Origin: SpSt-398 sp033762195
GTDB taxonomy: Bacteria; Bacteroidota; Bacteroidia; Chitinophagales; Chitinophagaceae
Assembly (NCBI GenBank): GCA_033762195.1
Contig: JANRLV010000091.1
Span: 1 to 19,553 of the forward strand
Length of the DNA stretch: 19,553 bases
Direction: 5' to 3'
A program made the translations under genes and the position numbers. The notes beneath the pieces were generated by a model. That model saw only the letters and a program-made list of their open reading frames with translations. It searched no databases and was not told the DNA's origin. Positions 1-7,607 of this stretch are shown in pieces. Position 1 is the stretch's first letter, and each line of letters starts with the position of its first letter.

Positions 1-939
1 TTCCAACGGACTTAATTCAGGGAAGAGGAGTCGTTGGGGAGGAGGGGCCGCTCTTTTTTCCATCCATCCCATGGCTTCAATCAGATCGTTGGCACAGGTG
101 ATCAATGCCGCTTTGTTTTTGATGATGAGTTTCAGGCATCCAGCGCTTTTTGGATCACTTGTTTTTCCAGGAAAGGCAAATACGTCCCGGTTGTAACCGT
201 TGGCCAATTCGGCGGTGATGATACTTCCTCCCCGTTCACCGGTTTCAATCACCACCGTAGCATCCGCCATGCCGGCTACGATCCGGTTTCGGGTGGGGAA
301 ATGATGTTTATCCGGGGATACTCCGCTGCGAAATTCGGTGAGCAGTGCCCCATTGGATTGAACCATTTCCCGGGCTAATTTTTCGTGAGCAGGCGGATAT
401 ATCTGATCGAGCCCATGGGCCAATACCCCCAGGGTGGATAGCGAATGACGGCAAGCCGCCTGGTGGGCAATGCCGTCAATGCCATGCGCCATACCACTGA
501 TCACCTGTACCTGCAGCGGCACCAGATCGGCAATCAGTTTTTCCGTGATCTTTTTACCATACTCTGTATGGGAACGGGTACCAATGACCGAAACAGCCCT
601 GGCCGGATTGAGATCCGCTTTTCCTTTTTGAAACAAAATAAGCGGAGCGTCATAACAATGAAGCAACCTTCTCGGGTAACCAGGATCATTGATGAAATGA
701 GCCTGGATATTGAATTTTTCCATATAGCGGATCTCTTGTTCCGCCATCGAAAAATGGTGAAAGGACTTGATATATTTTGCCCGGAGGGAGCCGATCCCCT
801 CTTTTTTTTCCAATAAACGACGGGGGGCTTGAAATACGGCTTTGGCCGTACCAAATTCCTGAACCAATAAACGTGCATGTACCGCTCCCACCTGGGGAAC
901 TTCCGTCAGTGCCAGTTGATAAAGAAGATCTTCATTCAT
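1..939 (-). CDS. dprA: DNA-processing protein DprA (3'-truncated by window edge)
   Basis: DprA binds incoming single-stranded DNA in the cytoplasm and loads RecA onto it during natural transformation. The 313 visible residues match the family along their whole length. An N-terminal helical region (about 1-105) precedes the Rossmann-like fold: IGTR at 119-122, SGMAHGID at 148-155, the EFRSG...FPTRNRIVAG block at about 203-223, and GERGGSIITAELA at 234-246. The frame is open to base 1, so only the C-terminal part (a DML1-like winged helix in most homologues) is missing. The start ATG (939-937) shares one base with the TAA stop of the lipoprotein gene upstream (TAATG), suggesting translational coupling and one transcript. 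Identification is firm. Whether the strain is competent cannot be judged from this gene, because dprA is also kept in strains never seen to transform. Confidence 0.95.
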   Translation of the reverse strand, partial: MNEDLLYQLALTEVPQVGAVHARLLVQEFGTAKAVFQAPRRLLEKKEGIGSLRAKYIKSFHHFSMAEQEIRYMEKFNIQAHFINDPGYPRRLLHCYDAPLILFQKGKADLNPARAVSVIGTRSHTEYGKKITEKLIADLVPLQVQVISGMAHGIDGIAHQAACRHSLSTLGVLAHGLDQIYPPAHEKLAREMVQSNGALLTEFRSGVSPDKHHFPTRNRIVAGMADATVVIETGERGGSIITAELANGYNRDVFAFPGKTSDPKSAGCLKLIIKNKAALITCANDLIEAMGWMEKRAAPPPQRLLFPELSPLE

Positions 940-2858
940 TACTGACGAACGACTTTCATTTCCGTACGACGGTTCAACGCCCTGCCTTCTTCAGTGTCAT
1001 TGGAAGCAATGGGTTGGGTAGCGCCAAATCCTTTATAACTTAACCGGGTCGCTGCAATTCCTTGTTCTACCAGATAACGAACCACGGCGGCAGCCCGGTT
1101 CTCGGATAGTTTCTGATTGGCAGCAGCATTGCCCACTGCATCCGTATGCCCATTGATTTGAATGGTCAGGCCTGGATTGTCTTTGAGCAGACTTGCCAGT
1201 TTATCCAATTCAGATTGGGATTCAGTACGGAGATCAAATTTATTGACATCAAAAAACACATTGCGCAGCACAAGTACGGCATCCTTCTCTATGGGATGAA
1301 GCTGGATATTCTTCTCGTACGCTGTATCTCTTTCATTTTCTTTCAGAAAAAAATTATCACTGTAAAACAGGTAGCCCTTTCTGTTAACATTAAATGCATA
1401 ATCCTTTCCAACCGGAAGAGTGATCAGGTAATTGCCTTTTTCATTGGTCTGAATACGGGATACCATTTGTTTGGTTGAAAGATCAATCAGTTCTACAAAT
1501 GAAGGAAGGCCTTTGCCTGTCTTTTCATCCGTGACCGTCCCTTTTACCCAAAGCGTCTTGTAAGGCCTTACCTGTTCGGGAAGAGTGAACCAATAAATGT
1601 CCAGAGCGCCATACCCCTCCACCCGGTCACTGGTGAAATAGGCAGTACGGGCATCCGGAGCAATGAATAAAGAACCTTCTTTGTCGATCGTGTTGATCGG
1701 GTAACCAAGGTTTACCGGAACACTCCAAACACCTTTTGGTCCCCGGCGTGCCAGGTAGATATCATCTTCACCATAACCAGGTAGTCCATTGGAAGTAAAA
1801 TAGAGTGTCTGGTTGTCTGCATGCAGGAAAGGGGTGGATTCATCACCGGCCGTGTTGATCTCCGGTCCGAGGTTTTCGGGGCTTCCCCAAGTACCGTCGG
1901 GTTGAATTTTGCATACATACAGGTCACTTCCTCCAAATCCACCAAAACGACGGCTGGCAAAATAGAGTTCTCTTTTATCGGGAGACAAGCAGGGTTGTGA
2001 ATCCCATTGATCCGAATTGACACGTCCTCCCAGATTGATCGCTTCACTCCATCCATTTGGGGTGAGATAAGAAATATATATATCACAACTGCCCCAGCCA
2101 TCAGGTCTGGAGCAACCTGTGAAAACCAACCATTGTCCATCGAGTGAGATGATTTGCGCGCCCTCATTCTGTGGCGTGTTCACTTCTCCGGGTAATGCCT
2201 TGGAAGTGCCCCAGGCGGTATCCATTTTTCGACTGGAATAAAAATCTTCATTGGTATTATTCACCCTACGGGTAAACACCAATTCTTTTCCGTCTATGGT
2301 TAATGAAGGAAAATATTCCGCTTCAGCGGTATTGATCCCGGGTCCGGCATTCACCGGCGTAAAGTGAAAACCTGCAGGTGGAAACTTACGGGACTGGTCA
2401 ACCGCAAAATCGTAGCTTTTTTGCCGGTATTCACCTGCCTTACGGCTGTTTTCCCCGAGACGTGGGTTGGATAAATAATGGGTTACTGCATCCAGTGCCT
2501 CATCAAAACGTCCGGCCCCGGCCAGGTTGATCGAATAAGGGAGATAATAAAGGCTGTAGTTACTGGTATCTTTTTGGATGCCTCTGGCATAATATTCATT
2601 TGCCTTTGCGTAATTCTTTTGCTGGCTATAGACCCCGGCCAAAGAAAGATAGGCATTGGTGAAATTGGAATCAATGGCGATCACCTGTTCAAAATAGGGG
2701 ATGGCCTCTTTGAATTTACCTGATTGTGCCCGGGCAAGGCCTTCCGCATATAATTGGTCGTAAGCAGGAACAGGAGGCTGTTTTTGTTTCCCTTTTTTTT
2801 GCGCCGCACAGGAAACAAAGAAGACCAGGAAGAGGATATGGCAGAGGATTCTTTTCAT
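939..2858 (-). CDS. PorE-like outer-membrane lipoprotein (TPR, PD40 propeller, CRD, OmpA-like domain)
   Basis: The 639-residue protein begins with a lipoprotein signal peptide whose lipobox is FVSC (Cys17). Domains in order: TPR-type helices at about 33-130; WD40-like PD40 beta-propeller blades at about 180-425, with repeated 'LYF.S.R.GG.G..DLY' patterns; a carboxypeptidase-regulatory-like domain at about 437-520; and a C-terminal OmpA-like peptidoglycan-binding domain at about 530-639. The last contains NGHTD (569-573) and Asp573/Arg588, the pair that normally holds meso-diaminopimelate. This order is the one described for PorE, a lipoprotein linked to the type IX secretion system in Porphyromonas, so an envelope role tethering an outer-membrane complex to peptidoglycan is plausible. 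Bacteroidota carry several paralogues with this layout and no other type IX genes are in the window, so I give no gene symbol. The gene is probably co-transcribed with dprA. Confidence 0.85.
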   Translation of the reverse strand: MKRILCHILFLVFFVSCAAQKKGKQKQPPVPAYDQLYAEGLARAQSGKFKEAIPYFEQVIAIDSNFTNAYLSLAGVYSQQKNYAKANEYYARGIQKDTSNYSLYYLPYSINLAGAGRFDEALDAVTHYLSNPRLGENSRKAGEYRQKSYDFAVDQSRKFPPAGFHFTPVNAGPGINTAEAEYFPSLTIDGKELVFTRRVNNTNEDFYSSRKMDTAWGTSKALPGEVNTPQNEGAQIISLDGQWLVFTGCSRPDGWGSCDIYISYLTPNGWSEAINLGGRVNSDQWDSQPCLSPDKRELYFASRRFGGFGGSDLYVCKIQPDGTWGSPENLGPEINTAGDESTPFLHADNQTLYFTSNGLPGYGEDDIYLARRGPKGVWSVPVNLGYPINTIDKEGSLFIAPDARTAYFTSDRVEGYGALDIYWFTLPEQVRPYKTLWVKGTVTDEKTGKGLPSFVELIDLSTKQMVSRIQTNEKGNYLITLPVGKDYAFNVNRKGYLFYSDNFFLKENERDTAYEKNIQLHPIEKDAVLVLRNVFFDVNKFDLRTESQSELDKLASLLKDNPGLTIQINGHTDAVGNAAANQKLSENRAAAVVRYLVEQGIAATRLSYKGFGATQPIASNDTEEGRALNRRTEMKVVRQ

Positions 2859-2876
2859 TATACCGGATTCAAAGGA

Positions 2877-2907
2877 CGAAACTATTCAAAATTTGTCCCT
2901 TTTGAAA
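2877..2907 (-). promoter_or_regulatory. Possible promoter of the PorE-like gene
   Basis: On the minus strand, TTTC (2907-2904) and TAGTTTCG (2884-2877) are 19 bases apart. This resembles the Bacteroidota pattern TTTG / TAnnTTTG with one mismatch in each box. The start codon lies 18 bases further on, giving a short leader. The match is weak and rests on position and spacing. Confidence 0.3.
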
Positions 2908-2966
2908 GTAAGTCGTGTTAAAACCTGATACTTTATCTGGATAATACCTGAAATCACCGGTGGGAT

Positions 2967-3563
2967 TCAGGGTACCTGGATGTATTTGTGGATCTGCAGG
3001 CTTAGTTCCCATTGAGGATGGGCTTTGATGTACTCCACGATCAAAGGTGTCATGGCAGCGGCTTTATCCCATTCGGGTTGGAGATAGCATTTGCAGTCAG
3101 CGGATACTTGTGCCGCATATTTTTCGGCCCAGTCAAAATCAGACTTATTAAATACCACCACTTTTAATTCATTGGCAAACGGAAGTATCTCCGGCAAAGG
3201 GGCTTTGAATTTTTTTGGCGACAGGCACACCCAATCCCATTGTCCACTCAGGGGATGGGCACCCGAGGTTTCAATATGTGTTTTTAATCCGGCTGCATGC
3301 AACAGATGGGTGAGTGCCTGCAGATCATGCATCAGGGGCTCTCCCCCGGTGATCACGACAATTTTTGCCGGTGTATTGCGTATCGTCTTTACCAGTTCCT
3401 CCAGGTCGGTCATGGGGTGTTTATCCGCATCCCAGCTATCTTTTACATCACACCAGGTACATCCAACATCACACCCTCCCAGCCGGACAAAATACGCAGC
3501 CCTTCCCTGGTGAAAACCTTCACCCTGGATCGTGTAAAAATGTTCCATGATGGGGAGCTGCAT
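2967..3563 (-). CDS. queE: 7-carboxy-7-deazaguanine synthase QueE
   Basis: This radical SAM enzyme converts 6-carboxy-5,6,7,8-tetrahydropterin to 7-carboxy-7-deazaguanine, the step that makes the deazapurine ring on the way to preQ0 and queuosine. At 198 residues it is a normal length for the short QueE form. Visible marks are FYTIQGEG at 9-16, the cluster-binding CxxxCxxC with Cys31, Cys35 and Cys38 inside GGCDVGCTWCD, and the SAM-contacting GGEP at 73-76. The start MQLPIMEHFY fits the family, where a short LP-M segment precedes FYTIQGEG; Met6 is a possible but less likely start. No other queuosine gene (queC, queD, queF, tgt) is nearby, so the rest of the pathway must be encoded elsewhere. 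A 103-base gap separates it from the next gene. Confidence 0.95.
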   Translation of the reverse strand: MQLPIMEHFYTIQGEGFHQGRAAYFVRLGGCDVGCTWCDVKDSWDADKHPMTDLEELVKTIRNTPAKIVVITGGEPLMHDLQALTHLLHAAGLKTHIETSGAHPLSGQWDWVCLSPKKFKAPLPEILPFANELKVVVFNKSDFDWAEKYAAQVSADCKCYLQPEWDKAAAMTPLIVEYIKAHPQWELSLQIHKYIQVP

Positions 3564-3600
3564 CGTGTTTTCGTGATTTCCTGGTGGAGGAAGAAGGTAT

Positions 3601-3652
3601 TAGCTGATGGCTATTAGCTGTTGGCTATTTGCTGTTAGCTTTTAGCTTTCAG
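3601..3652. repeat. Imperfect 14-bp tandem repeat between folD and queE
   Basis: Three full units plus a partial one run head to tail: TAGCTGATGGCTAT (3601), TAGCTGTTGGCTAT (3615), TTGCTGTTAGCTTT (3629) and TAGCTTTCAG (3643). Each unit contains AGCT- or GCT-type halves about 7 bases apart. It lies downstream of the folD stop and upstream of queE, wholly outside coding sequence. Confidence 0.75.
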
Positions 3653-3662
3653 TTCTTCCAAT

Positions 3663-3710
3663 AAATCCTTTAATTATAAAAATCCTTTAATCTCTAAATC
3701 CTTAAATCCT
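3663..3710. repeat. AAATCCTTTAA direct repeats
   Basis: AAATCCTTTAA occurs at 3663 and 3680, AAATCCTTAA at 3696, and a partial AAATCCT at 3704, giving spacings of 17, 16 and 8 bases. The block is AT-rich, ends 3 bases from the folD stop codon and differs in sequence from the 14-bp repeat beside it. I see no stable stem-loop with a T-tract in folD orientation here. Confidence 0.6.
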
Positions 3711-3712
3711 GG

Positions 3713-4588
3713 TCAATTCTTAGTGGCGCAGGCTCTAAAGGTATTCCGCAACAGGGCAGCAATCGTCATAGGCCCAACACCTCCCGGAACGGGTGTGATA
3801 TAACTACATTTTGGCGCGACGTTATCAAAATCCACATCTCCAATCAACCTGAAACCGGATTTTTTGGTAGCATCCTCTACGCGCGTAATGCCTACATCCA
3901 CCACGATCGCCCCATCCTTTACCATCTCTTTTTTAACAAAGGCGGGCCGGCCCAGTGCAGCAATGATGATATCCGCACTTTGGCAAATTTCATTCAGGTT
4001 CTTTGTTTGCGAATGACAAAGGGTGACGGTACAGTTCCCGGGCTGGGTATTCCCGCTTAAAAGAATACTCATGGGACGACCAACAATATTGCTTCTGCCG
4101 ATCACCACGGCATGCTTCCCTTTTGTTTCCAGTTTATAATGTTTCAGCAGGAGCATGATGCCATATGGCGTGGCCGAAACAAAGGAAGGAAGTCCCTGCA
4201 CCATACGGCCGACATTCACCGGGTGAAAGCCATCCACATCTTTTTCCGGGTCGATGGTATTGATCACCTTATCTTCCGAAATATGAGCTGGTAATGGAAG
4301 CTGTACCAGTATTCCATCTACATCCGGGTCATTGTTCAATTCTTCGATCTTGTCCAATAACTTATTCTCCGAAATGGACTCTTCAAAACGGATCAGGGTG
4401 GATTTAAAACCCACTTCAGCACAGGATTTTACTTTTGATGCCACATAGGTTTCACTGGCACCGTTATTACCTACCAGGATGGCCGCCAGGTGGGGTATTT
4501 TCCTCCCCTCCGAAACCAATTGAGCCACCTCCAATTTCAACTCATCGCGGATCGCCTGGGCCGCTTTTTTCCCATCTAAAATTTGCAT
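3713..4588 (-). CDS. folD: Bifunctional methylenetetrahydrofolate dehydrogenase/cyclohydrolase FolD
   Basis: FolD oxidises 5,10-methylene-THF to methenyl-THF with NAD(P)+ and hydrolyses it to 10-formyl-THF, feeding purine and formyl-Met-tRNA synthesis. From the chosen start it is 291 residues, the usual length. Marks: SETYVASK with Tyr48 and the catalytic Lys52, DGILVQLPLP at 91-100, Asp119 in KDVDGFHP, the nucleotide-binding GRSNIVGRP from 164, and PGGVGPMT at about 268-275. The frame stays open upstream to 4621, but the family begins at MQILDGK (4588), and a good -7 box ends only 4 bases before that ATG. The longer reading would place the start upstream of the promoter. It is transcribed away from the exported-protein pair that begins at 4670. 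Confidence 0.96.
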   Translation of the reverse strand: MQILDGKKAAQAIRDELKLEVAQLVSEGRKIPHLAAILVGNNGASETYVASKVKSCAEVGFKSTLIRFEESISENKLLDKIEELNNDPDVDGILVQLPLPAHISEDKVINTIDPEKDVDGFHPVNVGRMVQGLPSFVSATPYGIMLLLKHYKLETKGKHAVVIGRSNIVGRPMSILLSGNTQPGNCTVTLCHSQTKNLNEICQSADIIIAALGRPAFVKKEMVKDGAIVVDVGITRVEDATKKSGFRLIGDVDFDNVAPKCSYITPVPGGVGPMTIAALLRNTFRACATKN

Positions 4589-4592
4589 GGCG

Positions 4593-4622
4593 CAAAGGTA
4601 GGGGCTTCCCCCGCGAGACAAA
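4593..4622 (-). promoter_or_regulatory. Promoter of folD
   Basis: On the minus strand, TTTG (4622-4619) is followed after 18 bases by TACCTTTG (4600-4593), an exact TAnnTTTG -7 box. The box ends 4 bases before the folD ATG, so transcription should begin at or next to the start codon and the mRNA would be leaderless or nearly so. Confidence 0.6.
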
Positions 4623-4669
4623 AAAAATTAGCTTGCTTTCACCATTTCTTATCCCGAAAATATGCACCC

Positions 4670-5458
4670 ATGATCTGTATCCTTTTTTTTCTCCTTTTTT
4701 CCATGCCCATCCTGGCACAGGAACCACCTCTGCATCGCGAACCATTTTATGGGCTCCCCGCTGCGTATGGACGTCACCATATCGGGGGGATGGTCAATAT
4801 TCAACATCCGGCAGCCATGCTTCAGAAAGGGGCTAATGGAGTATACGTTTTTTCGGAGGTCCCTTTTGGCTTGAAAGAACTGGCCTTGCATTCCCTGGGA
4901 ATCGTCTTTCCCCTATCTGGCAGCAAGGCCGGATTTTTTTTAAACCATTCAGGTAATCCCGGATTTGGGGAAACCGCTCCCGGATTGGCACTTGCCCTGC
5001 CTCTGTCCCAGGCGGTTTTTGCCGGAATGCGGATCAATTTTCACCAGTGGCGGATGGAGGGGAATTCTTCGTCGGGGATTTCAGTAAAAACAGGTTGGTT
5101 GTTTCAAACGGGGAAGGAGTTGAAAAGTGGATTTCAATTTGGGTTGGTTAAAGTAAAAGGCCACGCGTTAGCCTACTCGGCCCAATACGGTATTTGCTGG
5201 GAGCCCGGACCACAATGGTCCGTGGCGGGTGTATATACATTATATAAGGAGCGGCCAGCTGATCTGCACACATTCCTGCAATACCTGCCCCACGAACGGA
5301 TCAATCTGGAATGGGGCTTTCTAACCGCGTCTGATCAATGGTACCTGGGTATTGGATTCAAGGTAAAAAGATGGCGAACCATGCTGTATGGTCGTTGCCA
5401 TCCCTACCTGGGCTGGACACCGGGTATTCAATGGCAACTTACTCCCAAAAATGAATGA
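4670..5458 (+). CDS. Exported protein of unknown function, probable outer-membrane beta-barrel
   Basis: The 262-residue product starts with a clear signal peptide (MICILFFLLFSMPILAQ, cleavage near LAQ). The mature part is rich in aromatic/glycine strands about 8-12 residues long and ends with repeated patterns such as WYLGIGFKVKRW, as expected of a small outer-membrane barrel. An early NIQHPAAM segment recalls the N-terminal NPA motif of PorV/PorQ- and FadL-like barrels, but I cannot assign it to a family. The frame is open from 4583, but that extension is polar, overlaps the folD start region and would bury the signal peptide, so I choose 4670. The next gene begins 1 base after its stop, so the two are surely one operon and probably work together in the envelope. 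Confidence 0.75.
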   Translation: MICILFFLLFSMPILAQEPPLHREPFYGLPAAYGRHHIGGMVNIQHPAAMLQKGANGVYVFSEVPFGLKELALHSLGIVFPLSGSKAGFFLNHSGNPGFGETAPGLALALPLSQAVFAGMRINFHQWRMEGNSSSGISVKTGWLFQTGKELKSGFQFGLVKVKGHALAYSAQYGICWEPGPQWSVAGVYTLYKERPADLHTFLQYLPHERINLEWGFLTASDQWYLGIGFKVKRWRTMLYGRCHPYLGWTPGIQWQLTPKNE

Positions 5459-5459
5459 C

Positions 5460-7445
5460 ATGAAAAAGACCTTTTTCATATTGGTTACTTTGGTTCATGG
5501 CTATGCAAGTACTTTATTGCACGCGCAGGATCCGCTGGAACATACAGGAAATGAGCAAATGGCAGAAGCCATCCTTTCAGGTGGGGAAGAGGAAACCACG
5601 GATGTAGAATGGGATGGGGCCGGACAGGTTATTGACCTGAATACTGCAGAGGAAGCAGATCTGTTAGGCTCAGGATTGTTTCGTTTTGAATGGGTCAGAA
5701 ACCTATTGGAATACCGAAAAAGATTCGGGCCATTTTTGTCTGTATATGAATTGCAAGCCATTCCGGGATGGGAACCTGAATGGTTACGTCAAATAAAGCC
5801 ATATATAACAGTAAGCAATAACCGAAAATTAAAATTCTCACCCGCTATCTGGCGGAAGGAAGGGGAGCAGCGATTCTTGCTTCGAATGGCCGGGACACTG
5901 GAAAAGAACCGGGGAATAAAAGAAAAGGTGTATGCCGGTAAGGGGTTTGCCCAACTATACCGATACCGGTACCAATGGCAAAGGCGGGTTCAGTTTGGGT
6001 TTACCTGGGAAAAGGATGTTGGAGAAAAAAAAGGATTTTTTTCGGCGCATCTCCAATTGCGTGACCTGGGTCGGCTTAAGCTGCTGGTGATCGGCGACTA
6101 TACGATCAGCCAGGGGCAGGGATTAGTGCAGTGGCAAGGGATGCGTTTTGGGAAAGGGGGCGATCCTGCGGGGATAAAGCGGCAAGGGGCCGTATTGCGG
6201 TCATACACTTCGGCGGGTGAAGTATTTTTTCATCGGGGCCTGGGGTTGGTCTGGCAAAACAAATCCATGGAGGTGACCGGATTTATCTCACATCGTTTTT
6301 TAAGCGGAAATAAAGAACCCGATGATAGCGGAAAAACGGTCATGACCTCGATATCCACTTCAGGTTATCATCGCTCGGAATCAGAGATCGAAGGTAGGCA
6401 TGTGTTAAGACGGTGGGCGGGTGGGGGAACCGTTCGCTGGCGCAAGAAACTGTGGCAGGTATCCCTGAATGTAAACTCGTTTAAATACTCCATACCCATA
6501 TGGCCCAGTACGGCCCCATACCGGTTATATGCCTTTCGCGGAAATACAGGGTATGCACTAAGCCTGGATTGGAGTGGGTCCTTAAGGGGCATTCATTTTT
6601 TTACGGAAAGTGCTTTATGTCATACCGGAAAAACAGCCTTGTTGGGTGGATTGCTTTTCAGCCCCGACAAGAAAATGGACTTTGCCCTGATGGCCCGAAA
6701 GATAGCTCCGGGATATATTTCTCCCGAGGCACAGGCTGTTACCCAGGCTTCCACTGTGCAGAATGAGCAGGGTTTATTGATTTCCCTTCGGGGGCGAACC
6801 CGGGACAGATGGATAATAGATACCTATTTGGATTGCTTTTCTTTTCCCTGGCTCAGGTATCAGGTGGATGGGTCTTCTGTGGGAAATGAGTTTCAATTTT
6901 CCGTCATTCATACCCCGCATCGCGGGACGGAAATCATGACCCGGTTCCAGACCTCGAACCGGTGGGAAAATGGCGAAAGCCATCTGGGTACATCCGGCTT
7001 AACCGCCGTTCCCCAAAAGTCGCTTCGGTTTCAGGTCAGTTTGCCTTTCTCCGCTGTTCTTCAGTATCGCCAGCGAATGGAATGGGTGAGTGTTGGAAAG
7101 GGTCGGGGAGGGCTCATTTTTGCGGATATCCGTTGGAAACCGGTTTCTGTGCCCTGGTCGGGCAGTTTTCGCGTCCAATGGGCCGGTACGGATGGCTACG
7201 ATTCCAGGATATATGTATTTGAAAATGATGTGTTATACGCTTCATCCTTATCTGCTTTTTCTGAAAAGCTGTTTCGCTACTACCTTGTCCTGAGTGGAAA
7301 ACCACTCAAAAAAATACAACTTAGTTTCAAATTTTCTCAGTCCTTATTTATTGATAAACAATTCATTGGGTCAGGTTGGGGGGAGATCAAAGGCAACCAT
7401 CGGAGTGAATGGCGCGTTCAGTTAATCTATGTAGATGTCCGTTGA
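5460..7445 (+). CDS. Helix-hairpin-helix (ComEA-like) protein with a large beta-barrel-like C-terminal region
   Basis: The 661-residue protein has a signal peptide (MKKTFFILVTLVHGYASTLLHAQ), an acidic linker (about 24-55), then a ComEA-type helix-hairpin-helix domain at 57-118: VIDLNTAEEADLL, YRKRFGPF, SVYELQAIPGW and IKPYITV all align to the ComEA pattern. The remaining 540 residues are beta-rich with alternating aromatic residues and look like an outer-membrane barrel; no TonB-dependent plug is seen. The hairpin glycines (GhG) that touch the DNA backbone in ComEA are replaced by Leu73-Phe74-Arg75 and Gly103-Trp104-Glu105, so DNA binding is uncertain. An ATG at 5451 would add three residues and overlap the preceding gene; 5460 gives the standard MKK start. 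Function is unknown; DNA handling at the cell surface is one idea, protein-protein contact another. Confidence 0.8.
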   Translation: MKKTFFILVTLVHGYASTLLHAQDPLEHTGNEQMAEAILSGGEEETTDVEWDGAGQVIDLNTAEEADLLGSGLFRFEWVRNLLEYRKRFGPFLSVYELQAIPGWEPEWLRQIKPYITVSNNRKLKFSPAIWRKEGEQRFLLRMAGTLEKNRGIKEKVYAGKGFAQLYRYRYQWQRRVQFGFTWEKDVGEKKGFFSAHLQLRDLGRLKLLVIGDYTISQGQGLVQWQGMRFGKGGDPAGIKRQGAVLRSYTSAGEVFFHRGLGLVWQNKSMEVTGFISHRFLSGNKEPDDSGKTVMTSISTSGYHRSESEIEGRHVLRRWAGGGTVRWRKKLWQVSLNVNSFKYSIPIWPSTAPYRLYAFRGNTGYALSLDWSGSLRGIHFFTESALCHTGKTALLGGLLFSPDKKMDFALMARKIAPGYISPEAQAVTQASTVQNEQGLLISLRGRTRDRWIIDTYLDCFSFPWLRYQVDGSSVGNEFQFSVIHTPHRGTEIMTRFQTSNRWENGESHLGTSGLTAVPQKSLRFQVSLPFSAVLQYRQRMEWVSVGKGRGGLIFADIRWKPVSVPWSGSFRVQWAGTDGYDSRIYVFENDVLYASSLSAFSEKLFRYYLVLSGKPLKKIQLSFKFSQSLFIDKQFIGSGWGEIKGNHRSEWRVQLIYVDVR

Positions 7446-7467
7446 TCTCTTAACCCCATTGGTGTAC

Positions 7468-7499
7468 TTTAACTTTTTATTAAAAAAACACGTATTTTG
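7468..7499 (+). promoter_or_regulatory. Likely promoter of the susC-susD operon
   Basis: TTTA (7468-7471) and TATTTTG (7493-7499) are 21 bases apart in the 162-base gap before susC. The -7 box lacks one T relative to TAnnTTTG. Transcription from here would give a leader of about 100 bases, long for this window; it contains a 5-bp inverted repeat (GACAG/CTGTC at 7513-7526) and a T-run at 7582-7589. No riboswitch or operator could be recognised. Confidence 0.35.
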
Positions 7500-7607
7500 C
7501 GCAGCACATATGGACAGATGACTGTCTTACTCCTTATCCCTACCCTTTGGATGGTAATCATAACTAGTTGGAAATCAAATCTTTTTTTTAACAAAAATTG
7601 ATCTCAC

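Noticed and set aside
3601..3710. Possible CRISPR array
   Set aside because: Repeat units are only 11-14 bases, imperfect, and separated by no or very short spacers. There are no cas genes.
4589..4621. Eleven-residue N-terminal extension of FolD
   Set aside because: The extension lacks family similarity and would place the start codon upstream of the promoter that fits the MQILDGK start.
4583..4669. Longer start for the exported barrel protein
   Set aside because: It would put 29 polar residues ahead of an otherwise good signal peptide and overlap the first codons of divergent folD.
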